A stretch of 64,000 bases of DNA from Negativicutes bacterium (lineage in GTDB: Bacteria > Bacillota_C > Negativicutes > Sporomusales_B > JARLHX01). The DNA lies in assembly GCA_031292035.1 (NCBI GenBank), contig JARLHX010000179.1:62001-126000 (forward strand), in the 5' to 3' direction. The notes under the pieces are model-generated. The model saw nothing but the letters and a program-made list of their open reading frames with translations, was not told the DNA's origin and did no database searches. Position numbers and translations under genes: made by a program. Of this stretch, positions 9,223-17,102 are shown piece after piece; position 1 is the stretch's first letter, and each line of letters opens with the position of its first letter.

Positions 9223-9251
9223 AAACGGGTGACAGGTACCACCCGTTTTTT
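9223..9251 (+). terminator. terminator-like hairpin with GGTGACAGGTACC centre
   Basis: The stem AAACGGGTG / CACCCGTTT has an 8-base loop and is followed by TTT. The central tGACAGGTAC resembles the imperfect palindromes spread by RAYT (REP-associated) transposases in Firmicutes. There is no plus-strand gene ending here, so it may be a repeat element rather than a working terminator. Confidence 0.5.
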
Positions 9252-9623
9252 ACGATTAATTGCGAGCTGACACCATATGTCCGCCGTGCCCTTTTGGTGC
9301 CCTAAGCCAACATGGCCGCGCGCTTGCTGCGGAATCTTCACTTCATCTGTTTAGATACTCACCACTGGCAAGCACTATTCCGCAAAATCAAAACCGGCAT
9401 GGAATAAAATCCATACCGGCTAAAAGAGCCCGCAATGATCTACGCTACAGCCTACACCGATCATTACATACCTATACGTAGACTTTCGCCTACCCACAAG
9501 CATTACACAACCGATGTAAACCTTTGCTCGATCACCAGGCATCTCCACTGCAACCTATCGCCAATAAGAAGCGCCATTTCAGGGTATGCTACATTACAAA
9601 TCAGCGAATTGGGGGAATCTGTA

Positions 9624-10160
9624 ATGACCATTATAGACCAAGTTAATGCTAGTAGCCGTGCCCTAGTCCAAAAATTGGTTGACAAGGAACCAGTCAACTA
9701 TATCGAGGCAGGTTTACTCTACGGAATAACCACCACCGGGCGTTATCACGTAGCGGTGCTAAGCGTATGCTACAACCATGCCCAAGATCCGCAGCTCAAG
9801 GAGCTAATCAAGGATGCTCTTGACAATCTGACGGAGAAAACAGTCGATAAGTGTGAATCCCTGCTCCGTGCAGGTGACGCAAGAGTGCCAACGGTAGAAT
9901 TCCCCAATCATCCATTGGAGAAAAGGCTGGACATCCCAGGCGCTGCACATTTTTCCGACATGGAAATCGCCATGATGCTGGTAAATATGCATGGCGCAAG
10001 CACAATGGCCCTCCTAGCCGCGATAAACCAATCTTATCAACTGGAAATGGCTATTGAACTCCGCGAGCAATTGAACATTGCTTTGGACTGGGGATACCGG
10101 CTATTGCAGCTAACGCTTCATCGAGGCTGGCTGCCTGAGCTGGCGAAGGTCGAGCACTAG
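9624..10160 (+). CDS. DUF3231-like protein, possibly spore-associated
   Basis: A 178-residue, mostly helical soluble protein. The segments CYNHAQDPQLKELIKDAL, FPNHPLEKRLDIPGAAHFSDMEI and the hydrophobic end (ALDWGYRLLQL) fit the DUF3231 helical-bundle family found mainly in spore formers, here as a single unit instead of the usual tandem. The ATG at 9624 follows GGGGG at a good distance. The frame upstream of it has no ribosome binding site. It is isolated from other genes. The family match is from memory of the pattern and is moderate. Confidence 0.65.
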   Translation: MTIIDQVNASSRALVQKLVDKEPVNYIEAGLLYGITTTGRYHVAVLSVCYNHAQDPQLKELIKDALDNLTEKTVDKCESLLRAGDARVPTVEFPNHPLEKRLDIPGAAHFSDMEIAMMLVNMHGASTMALLAAINQSYQLEMAIELREQLNIALDWGYRLLQLTLHRGWLPELAKVEH

Positions 10161-10218
10161 CAAATTCGGCTAACCCACTTAGCGAAGGCAACATTGTCGA
10201 GTCGTCAACAATACTATC

Positions 10219-10266
10219 TAACATGCTAAACCCCTCCGTCCTTAGCGGTTGCCAGGAAAGAGGGGT
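10219..10266 (+). terminator. possible terminator after the DUF3231-like gene
   Basis: The stem AAACCCCTC / GAGGGGTT encloses a 24-base loop; the tail (ATTGATT) is only weakly T-rich. Confidence 0.4.
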
Positions 10267-10360
10267 TATTGATTGACTGGGACCCAACAGTTTCTTAAAA
10301 CGGGATGAAACTCGAATTGTTGCCGCTAGCATTGTTCACCCCGATTGACAGTCGTAAAAA

Positions 10361-10436
10361 GTTGAATTTTGATCCAGTAACGGCGCGGGGTTGTGGCGTC
10401 ATATTTTCACAGAATGCTCTGAGAGCGATTTTAATC
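10361..10436. repeat. copy A of a 76-base dispersed repeat (IS-end-like)
   Basis: The segment beginning GTTGAATTTTGATCCAG and ending near GATTTTAAT is about 80 per cent identical by eye to 20611-20687. Both hold TATTTTC-CAGAATGCTCT-AGAG. The start (TTGAATTTTGACCC) resembles the multiple terminal repeats of IS21-type elements. No transposase remains at either place. This lies in the 295-base gap between the DUF3231 and XRE genes, which holds nothing else clear. Confidence 0.6.
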
Positions 10437-10455
10437 TGGGGTTGGATAGTAAGCC

Positions 10456-10818
10456 TTACCCGGTTATTACCTCATTCAACTTTCCAGTATAAAGGTCGCT
10501 AAGTTTCTTGGAAATTATTGACGGACACGGCACTGAGCATTTCTCGATCTTACTGAGGTAAGCGTTGGTAATGCCCAGGCGTTCGGCGACTGCATTTTGC
10601 TTCATGCCCTTGGCCATCCGCATACCTTTCAAGTCCTCCATCCCTGTCCGGTGCATTGTCCTGCCACATTTGCACTGAACTACTGTGTTAAGGCCGATAG
10701 CCTCGGCTTTTTTTCCACATGGGCAGAGGTGTTGATATAACTGCGATATTTCTTGTTTCATCTTGGTAGTGCACTTCCTTGTTTGATTTTTAAATACACC
10801 CGGCTGTTTACCCATCAT
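10456..10818 (-). CDS. XRE-family helix-turn-helix protein with N-terminal zinc-ribbon-like motif
   Basis: The protein has 120 residues from an ATG that overlaps the ankyrin stop codon by four bases (ATGA), suggesting translational coupling. A shorter start at codon 20 is also possible. Near residues 32-53 it has CPCG and CKCG, a likely zinc knuckle. The last 60 residues are an XRE-type HTH (LKGMRMAKGMKQNAVAERLG, then TNAYLSKIE). It is probably a small transcription regulator of this accessory island. Confidence 0.8.
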   Translation of the reverse strand: MMGKQPGVFKNQTRKCTTKMKQEISQLYQHLCPCGKKAEAIGLNTVVQCKCGRTMHRTGMEDLKGMRMAKGMKQNAVAERLGITNAYLSKIEKCSVPCPSIISKKLSDLYTGKLNEVITG

Positions 10819-11351
10819 ACTGCATACCTAGCGGCCTTGAACTCTGCAATCCTGACTATTGTGTTTTCAGACTTGAACTGATAACCGGTAAGCAATGAAA
10901 TCATCTCAAACCGGCCTTTCATCAACAACTGGTTTATCAACTGCTTCATTTTTCTTCTGGCTATCGGAAAGCCTAGCTCCAGCCAAGCCTTGATGGCATT
11001 CCGAATATCGTAGACAGCAAAATACATGAAAGCCGTGTTTCCGTTTTCGTCACAGATTTTCGGGTCTGCGCCATATTGGTCAAGCAGTTTAACCATATTG
11101 TCGCTGTTCGCCTGCATCAGCGGAGTCAATCCGTCCGTGGATTTCATGTTTGGATCGGCACCGTGCTGTAAAAGGTATTCGGCAACTTCGATGTTGTCAC
11201 CCATTACCGCAGCTTCAAGTACCGAGCGATTGAGCTCCCGATAATGTACATCTGCGCCTTGCGCAATGGACTGCCGGGCTAATTCGATGTCGCCGGTAAG
11301 TGCGGCATGATATAGGTTGCTGTTTAACTGAGAATATTGTGTCGTGGACAT
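10815..11351 (-). CDS. ankyrin-repeat protein
   Basis: A 178-residue protein with about four ankyrin repeats over residues 10-135 (LYHAALTGDIELARQSIAQGAD, LEAAVMGDN, LTPLMQAN, TAFMYFA). No signal peptide is present. It is coupled to the XRE gene downstream and follows the terminase-like HTH gene, which suggests a phage- or island-derived group. Ankyrin repeats bind proteins; the partner is not evident. Confidence 0.88.
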   Translation of the reverse strand: MSTTQYSQLNSNLYHAALTGDIELARQSIAQGADVHYRELNRSVLEAAVMGDNIEVAEYLLQHGADPNMKSTDGLTPLMQANSDNMVKLLDQYGADPKICDENGNTAFMYFAVYDIRNAIKAWLELGFPIARRKMKQLINQLLMKGRFEMISLLTGYQFKSENTIVRIAEFKAARYAV

Positions 11352-11382
11352 GATATTTCAACTCCATAAAATTAATGAGGCG

Positions 11383-11943
11383 TCATTCCGCCAAATCTTC
11401 CAGCATCGTCGGCACGTTGTATTTCTCCTTGATGATTGCAAAGATGTCTCCTGCCAACGCTTGAAGTCCTGTGTCTCGTCCGGCTGTGATTCCCATGTTT
11501 TCCTTGGCAAAGGGCGTAGCAGTGATGGCGCTGTAGGCTAGCTTCTCCGCTTCCCTCGCCGCAATCGCCTCCGGGTCTGTTTCGAAGTCCGGCTTTAGCG
11601 ACTTCGGGGTGACGTTGAGGAGCCGCAGCACTTCCATGGCTGCCTTGAAATTGCCTTCGTCTAATTTGTTCTCTATCACAGTTATCGCCTTGTGGAAAAG
11701 TCCATGAAGGCGGGTTTGCCCGGACTCATAGACCTCTTTTTGCTGCCGGTTCAGTTCAGCAATAAAATGAGGGTCCTGCCTCCAGCGGAATATGGTTCGG
11801 CGGTCCTTTCCGATGTTTTCGGCGACTTCGGTGTCGGACTTGCCTGCGACCAGTAACTGGATTCCTCGGATCTGCTCAGCGGAAAGAATTGACACCATTT
11901 CCTGGTGCATTTCGGGACCTTCTGGGACATCGCTTTTCGGCAT
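11383..11943 (-). CDS. phage terminase small-subunit-like / helix-turn-helix protein
   Basis: A 186-residue protein. Residues 18-60 contain a resolvase-like HTH (LSAEQIRGIQLLVAGKSDTEVAENIG, then RRTIFRWRQDPHF), typical of small terminase subunits and related phage HTH proteins. A helical middle follows. GAGGTGA lies upstream of the ATG. No large terminase or structural phage gene is present, so it is either a lone relic or a regulator of the island. Confidence 0.65.
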   Translation of the reverse strand: MPKSDVPEGPEMHQEMVSILSAEQIRGIQLLVAGKSDTEVAENIGKDRRTIFRWRQDPHFIAELNRQQKEVYESGQTRLHGLFHKAITVIENKLDEGNFKAAMEVLRLLNVTPKSLKPDFETDPEAIAAREAEKLAYSAITATPFAKENMGITAGRDTGLQALAGDIFAIIKEKYNVPTMLEDLAE

Positions 11944-12210
11944 GGGGGCGTCACCTCTGGGAAAAGATCTGCTCCCTTAATATTATACCTGAGAACCCGG
12001 CAATCGTTGATTCCATTGGGTTCACGCACGAACAATATTTGATCTGGAGTCATTTTACACCCGGTATTGACAGAATCTAAAATATCTCTTAGCCACTGTA
12101 TCTTTGCACACCATTTTCTTCAGCGTATATTGTGTTCGCATAATGTATTCCGGAGCAAGTGATTTCACCGAATATCATCCCTAATGGGGTCACAGCTAAG
12201 GTCAAAAATG

Positions 12211-12243
12211 AAAAAAGACCTTGCAGAAAACCTGCAAAGCCTT
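12211..12243 (-). terminator. terminator of the truncated tRNA
   Basis: On the minus strand the hairpin (CTTTGCAG / CTGCAAGG with a GTTTT loop) is followed by TCTTTTTTC. It lies 10 bases past the CCA end of the tRNA remnant, as expected for the original tRNA gene. Confidence 0.7.
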
Positions 12244-12251
12244 GTGTTTAC

Positions 12252-12296
12252 TGGTGGGGCATGCTGGTTTCGAACCAGCGACCTCTTGAGTGTGAA
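12252..12296 (-). pseudogene. 3' part of a tRNA gene (probably tRNA-Val, anticodon CAC): likely attachment-site remnant
   Basis: On the minus strand the variable loop AGGTC, a perfect T-arm (GCTGG-TTCGAAA-CCAGC), the acceptor strand ATGCCCC, A and encoded CCA are all intact. Reading upstream gives T-T-C-A-C-A-C as anticodon loop and TCAAG as stem, but the matching CTTGA strand, D-arm and 5' acceptor (GGGGCAT) are missing. The tRNA is cut at the anticodon loop, the usual crossover point of tRNA-targeting integrases. The flanks 12235-12253 and 12333-12352 share an imperfect 20-base direct repeat (CAAA-CCTTGT-TTTACT). The remaining 11944-12516 gap has no gene. Confidence 0.7.
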
Positions 12297-12516
12297 TGTA
12301 ATAAACTTCATTTGTGAGCATTTATGTTAATTGGCAAACCCTTGTATTTACTAGCTTTATCCCGATTGTCCATTGGCGGCACCTTACGAAAATGGTGACA
12401 ATATTTAAGCTAGTTTCACCAATACTGTCACTAGGTTTTTGTTGATCTTATCGCAAAAACGCGAGGCACACACGCAGGCACCTATTGGTAGAGGGACGTT
12501 TGTAAGCATCTCATTA

Positions 12517-13191
12517 TCAGCCTAGCAAATCCTGCCTTACTTTCTCAATTCCCAGCCGATCCACCATTCTCGACATACGTTCTCGATTCTTGGCGTTTTC
12601 CTGATAGTACTTAATAATTTTATCGACTACCTCCAGTACCTCTTCCGGCGCGATGTTCTCAAATAATTTATCTGCCAACCGAGGTTTTACGCCAGCATTA
12701 CCACCTATCATGACTGTAAAACCCTTGGGGGTCCCCATGATGCCGATATCTTTAATAGCCGGTTCACTACAAGAATTCATGCAGCCAGATACCGCCATTT
12801 TAAATTTACCAGGCAAGTCCACTCCATAATATCTTTTATCAATTTCCAGACCTAATGTCACGGCGTCTTGCTGTGCTAGTTTGCAAAAATGAGTGGCCGG
12901 ACATATTTTCACGCCATGCAAACACAATCCGATAGCATGCCCCATTGGCATCGATAAGTCTTCCCACACTTGATCTACCTTATCTTCCTCGATACCGACA
13001 ATGGCAATCCGCTGCCCCCCAGTAATCTTCAACGCCTGGGCACCGTATTTTTCGGCCACATCGGCGATGTTGCGCAGGACGTTGAAATCCGAAATGATAC
13101 CCCCTGGTATGTGAGGTGCAATGGCATATGTCTTTCTGTCCCGCTGCAACACAGCCTTCTTCTCCATTAGATCACTTTTTATCTCCATCAT
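12517..13191 (-). CDS. small siroheme / [4Fe-4S] nitrite-sulfite-reductase-like protein
   Basis: A 224-residue single-module reductase. Residues 1-75 form the ferredoxin-like half (FNVLRNIADVAEKYGAQALKITGGQRI). The cysteine ligands are C97-x5-C103 and C137-x3-C141 (CPATHFC, CMNSC), the pattern that binds the coupled [4Fe-4S]-siroheme. Full-length enzymes are 500 residues or more; this matches the low-molecular-weight assimilatory-type sulfite reductases of anaerobes. GGAGGG precedes the ATG. No siroheme synthesis or electron-donor gene is adjacent. It lies between two tRNA-like fragments in an accessory stretch. Confidence 0.88.
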   Translation of the reverse strand: MMEIKSDLMEKKAVLQRDRKTYAIAPHIPGGIISDFNVLRNIADVAEKYGAQALKITGGQRIAIVGIEEDKVDQVWEDLSMPMGHAIGLCLHGVKICPATHFCKLAQQDAVTLGLEIDKRYYGVDLPGKFKMAVSGCMNSCSEPAIKDIGIMGTPKGFTVMIGGNAGVKPRLADKLFENIAPEEVLEVVDKIIKYYQENAKNRERMSRMVDRLGIEKVRQDLLG

Positions 13192-13258
13192 TATCCCTCC
13201 GATATTTTTTTACAAATTATATTCGCATCAAGTTATCATGTTCCTGCACATAAATCAT

Positions 13259-13642
13259 AACTGCGCCTTCAAGGCGCAGTTTGCACTAGCCCTATAAGGG
13301 CATGGTACTTGCGGCACCTCAAGGTGCGTGCTCTGACTTCCGCGATGATGGTATGGTCTTCTATCTCACAGCCGTGAGACTCTCGTATCATTACCCCGGA
13401 AGCCACAATTTTGTTTATATACATTTTAATGCCTTGCCATATGGTTGCAACTTCCCTATACTATCTCTGATACAAACCCTAGTTTCAGTTTTGCAACTAT
13501 ACTGAACCGGGGAAATAATAATTTGTCTTTCTCTAAATATAGGATTGAGCACGTTCTACCACAACGGCTTCGCCTTATTTGAACTCCCCCGCATAGCGGG
13601 GGGTATTCGCTGACGCAACAAAGGCTCGCATCTCTGCGAACC
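13259..13642. other. hairpin-dense non-coding stretch, possible structured RNA or decayed mobile-element end
   Basis: At least seven near-perfect hairpins occur in under 400 bases: 13259-13281 (AACTGCGCC / GGCGCAGTT), 13289-13301 (GCCCT / AGGGC), 13314-13327 (GCACCT / AGGTGC), and 13364-13379 (TCTCAC / GTGAGA) nested in a longer stem CTTCCG / CGGAAG with ATGAT / ATCAT (13337-13402). The others are 13566-13573 (GGCTTCGCC region), 13586-13602 (CCCCCGC / GCGGGGG) and 13623-13642 (GGCTCGCA / TGCGAACC). No plausible protein covers it. The strand is unknown. I do not recognise the RNA family. Confidence 0.45.
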
Positions 13643-13653
13643 CTAGATTTCAT

Positions 13654-13690
13654 TGGAACCGATATGGAGAATCGAACTCCATATGTCCTG
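13654..13690 (-). other. tRNA/tmRNA-like 3' end (T-arm plus CCA)
   Basis: The minus strand reads GGAC, then an 8-bp hairpin ATATGGAG / CTCCATAT with a canonical T-loop TTCGATT, then CGGTTCCA. This resembles the GGAC-T-arm-acceptor-CCA end of tmRNA or a tRNA. The 5' half is absent; GGGGGCTGAT lies 20 bases upstream but does not pair with the acceptor. It could be a second integration-site remnant or part of the hairpin-rich RNA next to it. Confidence 0.35.
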
Positions 13691-13712
13691 AAGGCCTTCT
13701 ATCAGCCCCCAT

Positions 13713-13874
13713 TTACTCTCGAACATTTTGGTGCAACAGCTTATACTCATTAATCAATGCAAGCAGTTCGTCATTTTTCGAGGTAAGCATGGGGTCCTCG
13801 TTATCAGGATTACTTAACTCACTCACGAGGATTCTAATTCTTTTCAACAGTTCAGCTTCTTTGTTGTCCGTCAA
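13713..13874 (-). CDS. small hypothetical protein (53 residues)
   Basis: A TTG at 13874 lies 10 bases after GAAGAGG and opens a 53-codon frame with strongly coding-like, charged helical composition (DNKEAELLKRIRILVSELSN, then NDELLALINEYKLLHQN). No family is recognised. Its length recalls small Spo0E-like regulators, but the SQELD signature of that family is absent. It lies upstream of nothing in the same direction for several hundred bases. Confidence 0.45.
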   Translation of the reverse strand: MTDNKEAELLKRIRILVSELSNPDNEDPMLTSKNDELLALINEYKLLHQNVRE

Positions 13875-14098
13875 TCATCTACAACCTCTTCCTTTCGCCA
13901 CCCATATTATATTTTATATTTTGGATTTTTTATGATTTTTCTTCCTGCGTATGTTACTGAAGTGAACCGTCATCTTTCAATGAACAATTTCCCCTCGTTA
14001 CAAAAAAGTAGACCTCTTTGCAGCGAACTCATCTTAGAACGACGGAAACCTTCTTTATAATCCTCAGATGACACCAGTAGAGCACTGTGCAACTGGCG

Positions 14099-15337
14099 TT
14101 ACGCTTGCCCAGCATAAGTTGCGAAATTTACTTGCCTCAAATCGGTTGATGTCTCAGAAAGCCACTCAGGAGTTATAGGTTCAATAGGTTCCATAACGTT
14201 GCCAATTCCAGCCCTGATTACCCCGTAATTCCCTACAACCGCTAACCCTGACCGCTTATCGATGACTTCTCCAATATCCTCGCGGCGGACCGCCACGGCC
14301 ATCATGCAGTCTTCACGGTCTACGTCTCTCCGATAGGCGTTGGCCGTGACGGATTCGATGGTCGGGAGTCGCTCCAGTAGCCGAATAATCATCCGAACCA
14401 TGCCTGCTGCGACAGCCTCCGCATATATTTTAACCACTGTCGATGGCGCTCTCTCTGTGACAATATAATCGTGGGGATGTTCCCGCCGCCACTCATTTTC
14501 AGGAACAAAATTTATATGCGGTATTAGGGAATCCAGGTAAAGATTATTCCCCCCCAGCGTCAGCCCTCCGTGAAAAACATATGGCAAACTGATTACGGCC
14601 AAGGCTTGCTCGGCCATCGCCAGAACCGCATAAGGGGCACCCGCAATAAGGTCCTGGATGAACCCTATGCGAGCTTCCTCTTCCTTTATAAAAACCTCGC
14701 GGTCATGCTCAACTTGTTCCTGGAATGCTGCAATAGAAACTTTTACATTCTGACGGGCCTTCGCAGCGGCAGTGGCGATCCTCCGGGACATAAGGGTTTT
14801 GAGCCAGTACGTATATACCCCTGCACCAGACAAGCAAAGGAGAGACACAACCCCTGTAAGACGGTCCATCAAGAGAACATCCACGATGATTCCAAAAAGG
14901 ACAGCCAACCCAACCGCGCCCAATCTGGTAGTCATGCCCCGAAGAAAAGACGTTCTGGCAGCCACGGTAGCTTCCGTTACTAAGTGACTGTAGTCTGGAG
15001 TCGGTGGGACTTCGAAAATCTTGCGCTCTAGTTCAGGTTGGTAATCAAATGCCTCAAAGGAAAATCGACTGATTTCTTCTATGTTTTTGGTCTGTTCACA
15101 GAATTTGCGGTACTCCCACTTCATTCGCCTGTGGTTTTCATCTTCAGGCAAGCGGGTTTCGGCCATAATATGAACGACACCCTCTGATTTGTACTGCGAC
15201 GAATCTGCGGGCACGTAAATCACTCCCATGCACTTAGCTATATTGCTTCTGATAAAATAAACGCGATGAATATATTGACAAATTTCGTCAACATATTCAT
15301 CATATCCTTTTAACACAATGTCTTTACTCTGCCGCAA
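14099..15337 (-). CDS. uncharacterised protein with a central two-helix membrane hairpin
   Basis: A 412-residue protein. Residues 1-125 are soluble. Two adjacent hydrophobic helices at about 138-180 (LGAVGLAVLFGIIVDVLLM, then GVVSLLCLSGAGVYTYWL) form a hairpin, followed by a helical, charged segment of about 40 residues and a soluble C-terminal half. No known domain is recognised. The only upstream start in frame is a TTG at 15337, ten bases past the stop of the small gene before it and without a clear ribosome binding site; coupling is possible. It may share an operon with the gene at 15347. Confidence 0.6.
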   Translation of the reverse strand: MRQSKDIVLKGYDEYVDEICQYIHRVYFIRSNIAKCMGVIYVPADSSQYKSEGVVHIMAETRLPEDENHRRMKWEYRKFCEQTKNIEEISRFSFEAFDYQPELERKIFEVPPTPDYSHLVTEATVAARTSFLRGMTTRLGAVGLAVLFGIIVDVLLMDRLTGVVSLLCLSGAGVYTYWLKTLMSRRIATAAAKARQNVKVSIAAFQEQVEHDREVFIKEEEARIGFIQDLIAGAPYAVLAMAEQALAVISLPYVFHGGLTLGGNNLYLDSLIPHINFVPENEWRREHPHDYIVTERAPSTVVKIYAEAVAAGMVRMIIRLLERLPTIESVTANAYRRDVDREDCMMAVAVRREDIGEVIDKRSGLAVVGNYGVIRAGIGNVMEPIEPITPEWLSETSTDLRQVNFATYAGQA

Positions 15338-15346
15338 TTTTTTATT

Positions 15347-15619
15347 TTATACCAACAAAGAACACTGGGATGCATCACCCCGGTGTTCCCTCAGTGGCGT
15401 TTCCGTTCCATCCCCTGCAGGCTGCCCGCCACTTGGTTTAGTATATGCCTGTTTAGTTGCCGTCTTGGGGTCAGCCGGCCTTTTAAAAAAAGGAGCTTGC
15501 CGCACGTCCGTCACCCTGTCGATTTCATCCTTCCAGCCATTCGTCCAGGTTAAAAGGAGCGGCCTTATTTGGCCGCTCTCGTCATGTTCTGCTGCCACCC
15601 TCACGAATGTTTTGCCCAT
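15347..15619 (-). CDS. small conserved protein found next to Y-family polymerases (C-terminal half altered)
   Basis: The first 43 residues (GKTFVRVAAEHDESGQIRPL, then WKDEIDRVTDVRQA) look like a compact conserved fold similar to small partners of Y-family DNA polymerases (DUF6504-like). The second half is rich in Pro, Gly, Lys and Thr and shows no fold, as if frameshifted. It begins directly after the decayed polymerase remnant, fitting an old polymerase operon. The ATG at 15619 follows AGGTGGGG closely; a GTG three codons upstream is the alternative. Confidence 0.5.
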   Translation of the reverse strand: MGKTFVRVAAEHDESGQIRPLLLTWTNGWKDEIDRVTDVRQAPFFKRPADPKTATKQAYTKPSGGQPAGDGTETPLREHRGDASQCSLLV

Positions 15620-15628
15620 ATTCCCCAC

Positions 15629-15940
15629 CTAGCGAAAAACGACACCGGATGAATAACATGATCATCCTTCGGATTAAACCCTGTAAGCCGTCGATCCTCC
15701 AATAGTGTGCAGTGCTGAACGCTATAAAGCCCGAATCGTTGCCTAAGACTGTCTACGGCGCGTTCAAGAGCTTCTGCGCCCGAACACCACCCCGCTCGAA
15801 CAACTCAAGCTATATAAGTCCACTAGCGGTCACTAGATCGGAGCCGCGGACGCCAATACTGCGGATCGGCTATCCCACCAGTAATGCTCTCTGAACAGCC
15901 CCAGCGCTTTACGAGCTATGTCGGTTGACATAAGTGGGCG
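15629..15940 (-). pseudogene. decayed C-terminal part of a Y-family DNA polymerase (UvrX/DinB-like)
   Basis: Translating the minus strand across frames recovers consecutive parts of a little-finger domain: ARKALGLFREHYWWD, then PIRSIGVRGSDLVTASG, an in-frame TAG where a glutamine would be expected, LELFERG, and then LERAVDSLRQRFGLYSVQ with TLLEDRRLTGFNPKDDHVIHPVSFF. At least two frameshifts and one nonsense codon are needed, and the catalytic palm and fingers are missing. An intact dinB exists at 36.7-37.9 kb. Between this and the DUF296 remnant (15941-16213) the DNA shows short broken frames only. Confidence 0.75.
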
Positions 15941-16213
15941 CCGGCAACTTACCCTGCCATTCGAACGAGAATAGATCATCCTGCGACATATAATATTGCA
16001 ACATGAACAAGCCGGTAACCTTCCTAAGGATAATAATGCCAAAGCTGCTCAGGCAGACAGCCGGAAGAAGGGGGTCGATACCCTGTCCGGCACCCAGGTG
16101 AAGTATAAGAATCTGATGAGTAATAAAAAAATGAATATCGTTTCCCCTGCGGGAAGTCGACACTCATTTTTTGCCTAATAACCTTGCAATCAGGCTCGCG
16201 GTTTGCGGCCAGG

Positions 16214-16664
16214 TTATTTAGTCTCTTTCTCCCACAACAAGGACTGTCGTACTGGTTTTTGCACCGTTCCAGCGCCACTCCGGTCAGTTCCACCAGCACC
16301 AGTTCGGCCATACAGAGAACTACGCTGCCCTCTTCCAGATGGCCGGAGTAAGTTTTCTCAAGGTCCGAAAAGACGGCGTGGAAATGGGGGTGACCGTCGT
16401 CTATTATGCCCTGCATGGCCGTCAGTTCGCAGGGACCCTTCGACCCACAGGAGCTCGGTGCGCGAGTGAAAATCGATCGGCGGCTGGCTGGAGTCGATTA
16501 CCTTATGATAATGTACTTTATCCATTACCCCGATAGCCGAAAGGATCGCGGCGTTTCGCATCCCGGCTTCTTTGCATTTTCCCTTATGCTCTCTAGCAGA
16601 AACTCCCCCGGCTCGAGTCGCATGATCAGCGTTTTCCCAAACCTTGTCCCATAATTGACAGCAT
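16214..16664 (-). pseudogene. DUF296 (PPC/PD1-like) DNA-binding protein, frameshifted
   Basis: Three minus-strand frames carry successive pieces of one DUF296 protein: KTLIMRLEPGEFLLESIRE, then GMRNAAILSAIGVMDKVHYH, then MQGIIDDGHPHFHAVFSDLE with YSGHLEEGSVVLCMAELVLV. Single-base indels near 16560 and 16440 separate them, and a third near the end would give a natural LLWEKETK stop. The order and spacing match the family, so this is a recently broken gene. DUF296 proteins are trimeric, often DNA-associated; this one should not be made. Confidence 0.8.
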
Positions 16665-16825
16665 TATTTACACCTCTCTTTGTTTTAACAGCTTTTTGTC
16701 TGGCTGTCGCTGCCAGCTGTTTGCGACGCCTTAGCACTGATGTCCAGCGTTTACAACTCCGGCAAGACGAATAGGATGAGCTTTTTCTTTGTGGATCTTC
16801 CAATATACTCTCAACATCAACGGAT

Positions 16826-16869
16826 GGAAACACCTGAGTCTTTAAAAACAGGCCTAAGGAGGTGTTTCC
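16826..16869. repeat. inverted repeat GGAAACACCT / AGGTGTTTCC
   Basis: A perfect 10-bp inverted repeat encloses 24 bases. It lies in the 16665-16910 gap, where a longer open frame on the minus strand has no recognisable content. It could be a stem-loop at the end of the small membrane-protein gene or an element end. Confidence 0.4.
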
Positions 16870-16910
16870 AGCTTGGTGCCTATGCCCGAGAATGCTTATG
16901 TGCGTGAAAT

Positions 16911-17102
16911 TCAAGCATCATCGTCTCGACCACCAAAAAATTCTTCAAGGCCAATAATACCCAAGATCACCCACTTCAGCTTCCAGACAATCCATAACCC
17001 CACCGTAAATACTGCAGTGCCGACAATGGAGACCTGTGTCGGCAAGAGTAAGCCGAAATGTAGCCCCGCAAATCCAACGAGAAGGATAATCAACCATAAC
17101 AT
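16911..17102 (-). CDS. small two-helix membrane protein
   Basis: A 63-residue protein with two hydrophobic helices (LWLIILLVGFAGLHFGLLLP and VGTAVFTVGLWIVWKLKWVI) and a charged tail ending GGRDDDA. GGGGGAG lies 7 bases before the ATG at 17102. That ATG sits inside the frame of the hemerythrin-like gene, so the two overlap. Its function is unknown. The pattern LPT-x-VGT-x-GLWIVWKLKW looks like a conserved small membrane family of Negativicutes, but I cannot name it. Confidence 0.6.
   Translation of the reverse strand: MLWLIILLVGFAGLHFGLLLPTQVSIVGTAVFTVGLWIVWKLKWVILGIIGLEEFFGGRDDDA

Noticed and set aside
9180..9346. Minus-strand open frame (about 55 codons) reading through the GGTGACAGGTACC hairpin
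   Set aside because: Composition is arbitrary, it runs through the repeat element, and only a GTG without a good ribosome binding site could start it.
13259..13642. Possible CRISPR array
   Set aside because: The hairpins have different sequences and there are no regularly spaced identical repeats.
16525..16914. 129-codon minus-strand frame as a gene
   Set aside because: Only its last third is meaningful, and that part is the first piece of the frameshifted DUF296 gene.
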